This document shows positions 56,762 through 64,000 of a stretch of DNA of 64,000 nt, in pieces. Origin of the DNA: Cryphonectria parasitica EP155 (taxonomy: Eukaryota; Ascomycota; Sordariomycetes; Diaporthales; Cryphonectriaceae); assembly GCF_011745365.1 (NCBI RefSeq), contig NW_024468910.1:4244068-4308067 (forward strand), given 5' to 3'. The notes under the pieces are model-generated. The model saw nothing but the letters and a program-made list of their open reading frames with translations. It did not search any database and was not told the origin of the DNA. Within the stretch, counting starts at the first letter, position 1, and each line of letters begins with the position of its first letter. Position numbers and translations under genes: made by a program.

Positions 56762-59700
56762 TCATTCCAGATCGACGTCACTATCGTCCTCCCGGTAACT
56801 CTCGACCCGCTTCACCCTCCTATTCCCGTTCATGCTCACACTGCCCGCTACCTCTTCCGGTCCAGGGACACTAGGGTGTTCTCTAACATATTTCTCCCTC
56901 AGCGCGATGGCATCCTTTTCCCAGCGCGCCGTCGCCTCCGTCCAGTCCTTCAATGCTTGTGCATACGCCTTCTTCTGCTCGTCCGCCTGGTCCTCAAACG
57001 GCTTTCTCACCTCCGGCGCCGCTTCCTTCCACATCTTGGACGTCATCGTCCGTACCTCGTTGGGACTTGGCTTGCCCTTGTCGGCTCTACGGCCCTCCTC
57101 GCATCTCTTGCGGCCGTCCTCGTAATGGACCTTGTTAAAGAGGAGGTAGGCATTGCCTGCAACCTTTGCTGGTTTCAGCGGGTAGTAACCGATTTTCGAC
57201 TGGATGTGTTCTGTGATCTCCATCTCGTAGGCTTCGAGACGTGCGCGGGCTGGGTCTCTGTTCTGGGCCTTGCGCTTGAGGGAGGTTGTTGTTTCGCGGG
57301 GGAGGATGAGAGGCGAGGGGATTTCAATGGGACCGAGGATCGCATCGAGCACTTCAGAGGCAGCACGGAGGCCAGAGAGGTAAGCACCGTGAACGGTGGC
57401 AGGATGGGTGACGGTGGTGTGCTCGCCAGCGAAGTAAAGGTTGCCGATGGTTCTTGCCATGAGCTGATAGTCTTCGGCTTTCATGTTGACTCCAGCATTG
57501 GAGTAGCTTCCTCGTGCGAAGCGATCTGACTCCCATCTTGTCACGATAGCCTCAAGAGGCTGCGTGACGCGGGCGCCGTATCGCATGCGGAGGACCTCAG
57601 TCGCTTCTGCGATGAGCTCATCGTTCGGCGTGATCTCCGTGTCGTACCCAGCGTCGCCTGCCATCAGCGCTAGTAAACAGGGCATGCCGGTCGTATTGGT
57701 GACGTTGAACCACTGGAAGAAGCGCCCGCGACGTGGGGCATAGTCCTTCTGGTTCAAGCTAAGACGATTGGTAGGAGTCTGCAACATGCCAAAGATGTCC
57801 CTGTCCTTGTCCCAAAAGGCCTCCTTGTAGACAAGAATGACCTTATTCAGAACACCGAATCCAAGCCGCTGAATAGCCTCTGTCTTCCATGACGGCAGGG
57901 GTGGCTGGAACTCGATGTTTCCATGCTTCAATACACCCAATGGAATGGTGTTGACGATATAGTCAGCTTGAATCATGTGCCCATCTTCCAAGGTGATTCT
58001 TGCTGGACCTGTTGAACCTTCAGGGGCATACTTGATGCGCTTCACAGCTGCTCTGTGCTGTATGTTGAGTGGTGCTGGGAGCATGGCAATTCCTCGTGCG
58101 ACGCTCTGGTATCCACCAACAACCATGGTGTGCTTCCCCTCCCATTCGTTGCCAGCATCAATGTCCCATCCTTTGATGCTGAGCCTGTTGAGATTGGTTG
58201 CATTGCTGTACTCCAAGTTGGCTATGTGCCAATTCAGAAGTCTAAAATCTTGGGCATTCAGATCAAGAATATTTTTATGTTGCATCAAAGCCTCGTCAAC
58301 AACGGAGCCCAATGTGGCTTTGGCATTGCTGGCTGTGGCATCCAGTTCAATGTCCCTGGACTCGCTAACCCCTGCTTTCAGAGGCCAACCTAGAGATTTG
58401 ACTTTGAAGGCAGCCTTAGTCGAGCCAGGCGTTCCTGGCTCAACATGCACCTTACCGGTCATGCGATCCGTTGACACAGGCACGAGGTTGACTTGTGGTG
58501 CGACATTCTGCTCGGAGACTGATGGGGCATGAGGCTGTGCAGCAGTCATCTCTTCTACCAAGGCGATTGTCTTGTGGCCTTCTGCAGTACTATCTCGACC
58601 CTCGTCCATGAGGTCGCGATTCCCTTCGATGAGCTTCGAAGGTGGCGGCTTGAACTTGTACTCGCTCACACGGTCCAGGCATGCGTTGAATAGCTGCTCC
58701 ACCAACTGGTCTCGACCAGGGTCGACGGCTGTGCCGTTGGCGTCGTACAGGGACATATCGCTTCGCAGGCAGTGGTATGGCAGGCCCAGCTGTCCTCGCA
58801 CAAGAATGTTCAGTGGGTTGCCCCTATCGAAACCGGTGATGATCATGCCGCCCATCTCCGCTGTAAAACGTTTTCCTCGCATCACCCCTGGCGCCGTATC
58901 TGGCAACGATTGAAAGGCGCGTGAATAGACTCGTCCACCGACTCGATTTCTTCCCTCGAGGACGATCACTCGAGGGGGCTCCTCGCCCATGTCGCGAAAG
59001 CGCTTAGAGTACTGCAGAAACAACCCCTCCAATTGCCTTGCGGCGGACAGGCCAGAAAACCCAGCACCAATAACCGCGACAGTCCTTCTTCTCTTTTGCG
59101 GTTGTGCACTGTGGGTGACCTTCGCTTGTCGAACTTCAACACAACCGTAGTTGATGAAACCTCGACGTACCAGCCAATCGAAGCACACATTGGCAACGTC
59201 GAACCAACGTATGTCTTTGGCGCAGCCAATCGCCTCTTCCCGCGTGACCGCAATTTGTGGATTCCTCACCCAGAGCCTTAGGATGCCGTTTCGAATGTTC
59301 AGATATGTTGTGACCTGCGCGTGGCTGATGTGGGACCGAAGCATATGATACTCATCCTGGTGCAGCGCGTACGGATTCAATCTGGAGTTCTCGGCCGCCT
59401 CAATACACTCCATTGCATACTCTTGTGGCGTCAGGTCTGCCGGTACGGATACCTTCGGTTGCACATTGAATTGTATTCTTGGTGCTGATTGCGTTGGAAA
59501 GGTTTGAGCCGGGCCAAATTGACCTGTAGCTTCTCTCGGGCTATCTGTATCAAGTGGAGTCGTCGCTTTGCTAGAGACTGAGGATGGTTTCGATGATAGA
59601 CCTGATCGCTCAGTGAGAGCCGATGCCGATGATGCGAATGAATGTCGAAATTGCCCAATCAGATGGCTCAGAGCTGACTTTGCTGGCGTTGGATCAAGAC

Positions 59701-61358
59701 GCGACGCCTCCGTAGAATTTGGGTCGCCTGCTGTACTAATTTCGCTGAGCTCGGACTCTGAAGGCTGATCAGTCGCCCCGTCCGGGACTCGATTTACGTT
59801 CGCAGTGTTGGATGATGGAACTGAGCTGTAACCACTCTGGTGTCCATTCACTCTAACCTCTGCGGATCCTGAAGTCGACTCTGGAACTGCTTGAAAAGTC
59901 CCATCTACCGGTTCAGACTTAACAATCTCCGGCTCCAAGGTAGCCAGTTCGGATTCGGTGGGCTTTGTGGATGTGAGGTCTGCTTTTTGGGGCTGCGCAT
60001 CTTTTGCCAGGGTCTCGTGAAGCGGCGCTTCGAGTGCTTCGGGACTGCGATCGCTTGAGACTACATCAGTTGATCTCGGAGCCTCGATACTGCCCGGAGG
60101 TGATGCCTCCGGATCCAGGTCCATCGGTTCACTTTGCTCGGACGCCGAGCATGAAATTTGTGCTTCTTCTGCCTCAGCAGCAGCAGTAGCAGATGCCACC
60201 TTTGGTGCTTCTAATCGTGTCTGGACATCCTCAGCCTCTTTTACTGGGACCCCTCCATCCGCATGTGATGGTTGAGTATACATAGCTCCTTCTGCGTGTT
60301 CCAAAGGAACGCCCTCTGATGGGGCCAACCTTCTTGGAGGTTCCGTTCTTCCAATTGCAGACTCAAATGCAGAGCCCAAGAGGTTCGGGTCCGTCTTTGA
60401 GATATCTTGTCCTGTTGGTAATGGACTCAACACAGCTGGTGCTCCCGACGACACAGAGTCGACCTGCATGGTATCATCAGACGCCGAGAACTCTCCATCG
60501 ACGTCCATGGTTGCTGTTCTCGTTTGCTCGTCGGGTTCGGTAACGAGTGGAGGTTGGGCGACAGGATCTGGTTCGGCGAGTCTTGGATGTATAGATAATG
60601 ATGGCCCCTCTACAGCTGTGTCCTCTGCCATTACTTTTGGAGACACTGGCTCGACTACGCCTTCTCCCACAGGAGTTAAGGCTTCAGAGGCGTCATTTCC
60701 AGCTGAGGGTTCAATAGTCTGCTCATCCCGGCTGCTGGTGTCTATCGACTCTGGCTCTACCGAGGGAGGCTGTGGTGTCAACTCCTTTGCTGAGGTGACT
60801 ATTGAAGATGCGGTCTCATGGGCATGCTGAAGGACGTCGAGCTCAGGTCTGTGAAAATACGGTTAGGGAGACCACAAATGAGAGTCCGCTATCTCCATCA
60901 GAGTGGGAAGCAGGGAGGTCACGTGGGACAGCCCGCAAGGGATGCAACACAACTCACCCAACAAAGGCCGCTGGCGTCTCCAGCACCTCAGAATAATTTT
61001 CGCTCATACTTTCCAGTTCGTCTAGGTCGTCGGTGCTGACGATGATCTCGGCAAGGATCTCTTCTTCCAGCTCAGGCCGCCGAAGTTGGCCCTGAGGTGC
61101 CCTCGCCAAGTGAGGACGATGAGGAGAGGTAGCTGTCTTCCCAGAGGCCTTGCCACCGCTGTCCCGACGTGATGACGGTGCTATAGCCTGTTTCTTGTGC
61201 ACGGTTTCAGAGCATGAGGGCGGAGACGTTGAGACTGGTGATATCAAGGCGTTTGACCACGAGGGTGTAGATGTGAAGCTAGTGCCGAGGCTCCGTGTCG
61301 TTCTTATTCCAATACCGCAGTCCTGTCCAGATCGAGGGGTCCGCGATCGCGTTCCCAT
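56762..61358 (-). CDS. LSD1: LSD1-type lysine-specific histone demethylase with HMG box
   Basis: FAD-dependent amine oxidase that removes methyl groups from histone lysines. Exons 61358-60958 and 60848-56762 (109 bp intron, GTGAGT donor, phase 2) give 1495 aa. The first 580 residues are acidic, Ser/Pro/Glu-rich and disordered. SWIRM domain is at about 600-700 (LTPQEYAMECIEAAENSRLN; WFDVANVCFDWLVRRGFINY). The amine-oxidase domain starts near 725 with the dinucleotide motif VIGAGFSGLSAARQLEG, continues with EGRNRVGGRVYSRA, the LGFGVLNKVILVYKEAFW segment bearing the FAD-contacting lysine, and the closing FAGEHTTVTHPATVHGAYLS. There is no LSD1 Tower insertion of animal type. The HMG-box-like C-terminus at about 1360-1465 (AGNAYLLFNKVHYEDGRKRC; SKMWKEAAPEVRKPFEDQAD) is typical of fungal homologues. 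The ATG at 61358 is the likely start; an overlapping upstream frame is a leader. Confidence 0.95.
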
Positions 61359-62610
61359 TATGATGCCGGAAAGGTCGATTTATGCTGGAACGGCGGGATT
61401 TGGGAGCCTCGGTGTAGAGAGGGAGAGAAGCGGAGGGTGTGATTGGGTGGTGTGATATCGATCCAGGTCGAACCAGAGCTGACGTCGGAACCTCGATTGG
61501 AAGACGGGTTGAGATGGGAGAGACGTCGTTGAGGTCCGTCATTGAGATACCACAGCCGCTCAATTGCTCACATCGACGATGTGGCCACCATCAGGTCCCA
61601 TTGATATATGCGTGGTAGAGACTTTTGCCCCTCGGCGCGGGTGTGTATTGGTGTGGTTTTTTAAGTTTGGATGCTCATGCGACAGGGCCGTGCAGCCTCA
61701 TTTTCCTAGTTGGGAAGTGCTCAACAGCCTATCACAGAAACATCAGCAAGAAGGAAGACGGCGACTCAAGGTGATGTGTTGTGGCTGGGCACCCAGAAGT
61801 GATGAGGGTCTCTAACGAGGGCCTCAAGGAGGGTTCAAGGATGAAGCACTTGAGAGGGGCGCCAGTCTAGGCATCGTACCTGCTGATTTTCAAACTAACC
61901 CAGATCGGAACAGACCGGGACTTAAGAAGCTCAATTGAGGATGAATATATGGATGAATTGATGGATGTCCATCAAAGAGGGCAGACAATACGGCAGTATG
62001 TGCAGTTTCCCAAGTCTCAGCAAATGCTGGGCTTGACACAGCCGAAAACGAATCTTTACTCCAATGAAGGAGCTAGGATGTCGAAATGCGACAGTTAGAA
62101 TTGCACGTGCGTGCCAGTGGCCCCTCAGCCGTTCGTGCTAAAAAAAAACACCCCCCGGGGAATGATACACGTAAACTACTCGAGATACCATCCATGATCT
62201 CTGACATGGTAGACTTTTCTTCCTCCTCTCCTTGTTTTTTATTCGCCTACAATGTGGTCTTGAAATCTCTTCACAATTGAAACCAGCATGTTTTGAGAAG
62301 AAGAAAGAAAAGAAACGAAAAATCAAAAGAAGGTTCTTTGCTCTCTTTTTATTTCTGTTGTATAATTTTTCCTTTTTCTTTCCTTTCTCCGCCAATCCAG
62401 TATTCACCTTTCATCGCAATGCTCGATTCTTTCCCTTCTCGATGCCCAAAACGCCCACGCCGGATTATCAAGGTATCTGTGTATTTGCCTGCAAGCCAAA
62501 CAAACAGCCGACCATCATCTGAACCCGCCGCCTCACTGGGCCCCAATCCAAGCGACATGCGAGATGGTATATGCCGTCTTTTCACTGACAAAGGGCCAGT
62601 CTGTCCCTCC
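61359..62610. other. Intergenic region, LSD1 promoter and VPS33 3' flank
   Basis: A/T-rich sequence with AAGAAAGAAAAGAAACGAAAAA near 62300-62340 lies downstream of VPS33. No supported gene; the 61279-61563 minus frame overlaps the LSD1 leader. Confidence 0.5.
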
Positions 62611-64000
62611 TCAGCTCTCAGTCGGCCGAGGTGTTGCAGCCGCCTGGCCAAACGAGCCCTTCTCGATCGCCGTTGCCATCATCTTATTGCCGCTTATAAT
62701 CGACGTCGTGCAAATAACGATATTCCTCCGCGCTGCGTATAAAGGAGCAAAAGTCAGTATTGGGCGATATGGAAACGACCTGGGGAACCAGTGTGTGGGT
62801 TTGAATGAAGTCACACAAGCGGCACAACGAACCTTCTTCCTGTCTAGCGATGAACCGCAAGGCTGCGATCTCAGTAAAAGTCACGCCGCCCACAAAGACA
62901 ACAAATACCGTCTTCTTCTGGCCATTCCCGGAAAGGAGGGTGCGGGCCTTAACCGCCTTATCTTCTCCCTTCTGCAGCTCATCAAAAGCTTGCCCACGGG
63001 CGTTCTTCACTGCCTCATCAAACCCTCTCCAGCCTTGACTCCCGGTATTCGTCCCAGCAACCCCTGCTGCACTACCCCCTTTGATCATGGAGAGAAGGTA
63101 TTGCTTCTGCAGTATGCATTGCACGAGCCGTATCGACAGTGGCGCATATCCGCTGTAGACGTAAGCCACATCATTGGGGTCGTGCTCGTTGACCTCGTCC
63201 ACAATGAGTCGCAATTGCTTCCGTAAGGTGGCATAGTTGGTCTTGTTGCCAGCTGAGCCGGATGAGCCACCCATGGAAATCATCGATGCCATTGGCGATG
63301 ATCTAGGCAGGAACAGTTGTAGTTTTTCCAGATTGTGTAGAGTCAAAAGGTGCTGGTAACCGTATCCCTGTAGAATGAGCCGTCGGAACTGGTCATATTC
63401 TTTAGTCTTGATACCGCCGGATATGCAGGAGTAGATGCATAAGAGCCGCAGCACCTCGGGCAGGGGCGTGTCTCGAGCTATCAGCTCCTCGATCGAGTCG
63501 AGCTGAGACGAGGGATCAGCTCCGGCGGCAAGATTCTGCTGGACCTCAAGGAGCTTGCTGAACTGCTCGGTCCGGGTGTACTCCCTGATCTCTTCTACCA
63601 GGTTTGTGTGGATGTTCAAGGATTGTTGCTCGGCCTGGTAGCCTGGCAGCTTCTGCACAAAGTCACGGAGTTCTGCCGTCGACTTTGCATGCCGGCTGTC
63701 CAGGTCAGTCTGCAGGCGACGGGCCGCCTTGTTGAGCAGGTTTCCGACGATGGCAAAATTTGTGTTCCGGAGCTGGTCGAACATCTTGTCTGACGAATCA
63801 AGTAGGACCTTGCGCTTTCGCGACTGGTTGCTGGAGGCTGGTGCTGCCGATGCGGTCTGGGCCGGCTGCGCTGGGGCCCCTACAATGGTCGAGTCAACTT
63901 CGGTTTGGTTATTCTGGATCCCCCAGACCTCGTCTATCAGGCCCTCGTACGTCAGCTGTGTGAGGAGGGGCGTGACCATGTCAACCTCGCGGTCAATGAT
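62611..64000 (-). CDS. VPS33: Vps33-type SM protein of HOPS/CORVET, N-terminus beyond window
   Basis: Sec1/Munc18-family subunit that templates SNARE assembly for endosome-vacuole fusion. The frame is open to base 64000; visible exons 64000-62833 and 62732-62611 encode the last 429 residues of a protein usually near 650-700. Vps33 marks: REVDMVTPLLTQLTYEGLID, LRLLCIYSCISGGIKTKEYD, ILQGYGYQHLLTLHNLEKL and, near the end, VFVVFVGGVTFTEIAALRFI. The 100 bp terminal intron (GTTCGT donor, CGCAG acceptor, phase 1) leads to RRNIVICTTSIISGNKMM, the expected C-terminal block; unspliced reading gives an unrelated tail. An Ala/Pro/Gln-rich insert (APAQPAQTASAAPASSNQSR) interrupts domain 3a. Sly1 and Vps45 were considered and fit the end less well. 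Confidence 0.94.

Noticed and set aside
56744..57529. 261-codon + strand ORF
   Set aside because: Antisense to the HMG box and oxidase end of LSD1.
62734..62832. VPS33 ORF tail from GSLCRLCDF onward
   Set aside because: Intronic read-through; the spliced exon supplies the family C-terminal CTTSIISGNKMM block.
1..64000. tRNA, rRNA, CRISPR, intact transposons or a biosynthetic gene cluster
   Set aside because: No cloverleaf-like tRNA, no regular spacer repeats, no transposase, reverse transcriptase, PKS or NRPS domains were seen in reading both strands by eye; a tRNAscan and repeat search would be needed to exclude small ones.

Overview
The window is nuclear DNA of a filamentous ascomycete, most likely a Sordariomycete. 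Genes sit on both strands without operons. They carry one to five short introns (about 55-260 bp; one modelled intron of about 400 bp) with GTRAGT-type donors and CTRAC-like branch sites. Coding third positions are rich in G/C. Intergenic DNA holds C/T-rich promoters, microsatellites and G or C runs. The protein set (fungal LSD1 with an HMG box, ELMO, tricalbin, CRH-type GH16, TOP1) fits Pezizomycotina. The class is inferred from protein character only.

Layout. 1-13 kb: 3' part of a PP2A activator (PTPA/Rrd1), a secreted Ser/Thr/Pro-rich protein with a cysteine-rich apple-like C-terminus, a disordered phospho-site-rich protein, a three-TM membrane protein and cytidine deaminase. 13-23 kb: a fungal ELMO protein, a GRF zinc-finger protein and a 1112-residue protein I do not recognise. 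25-38 kb: a six-exon oxysterol-binding protein, the U2AF small subunit, a tricalbin, and a C2H2 zinc-finger gene with an in-frame TGA. 39-49 kb: a protein matching the OTT_1508-like deaminase family, a GPI-anchored GH16/CRH cell-wall transglycosylase, a doubtful membrane ORF and a four-TM membrane protein. 50-64 kb: DNA topoisomerase I with a GC-AG intron just before the active-site tyrosine exon, mitochondrial ATP synthase gamma, LSD1-type histone demethylase, and the C-terminal part of VPS33, which runs off the right edge.

Genes working together. There is no obvious gene cluster or mobile island. Loose themes are membrane contact and lipid transport (OSBP, tricalbin), endolysosomal fusion (VPS33), chromatin and DNA topology (LSD1, TOP1), and core housekeeping (ATP3, U2AF, cytidine deaminase). 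Most multi-exon models were built by hand from splice consensus, with reading frame and family alignment as a check; those whose summed exons divide by three and rejoin a family motif are the most reliable. No tRNA, rRNA, CRISPR array or intact transposon was seen.

The items most worth a second look are the deaminase-family gene, the interrupted C2H2 gene, the TOP1 GC-AG intron, the unrecognised 1112-residue protein, and a set of short AGTACT-centred palindromes scattered through intergenic DNA.
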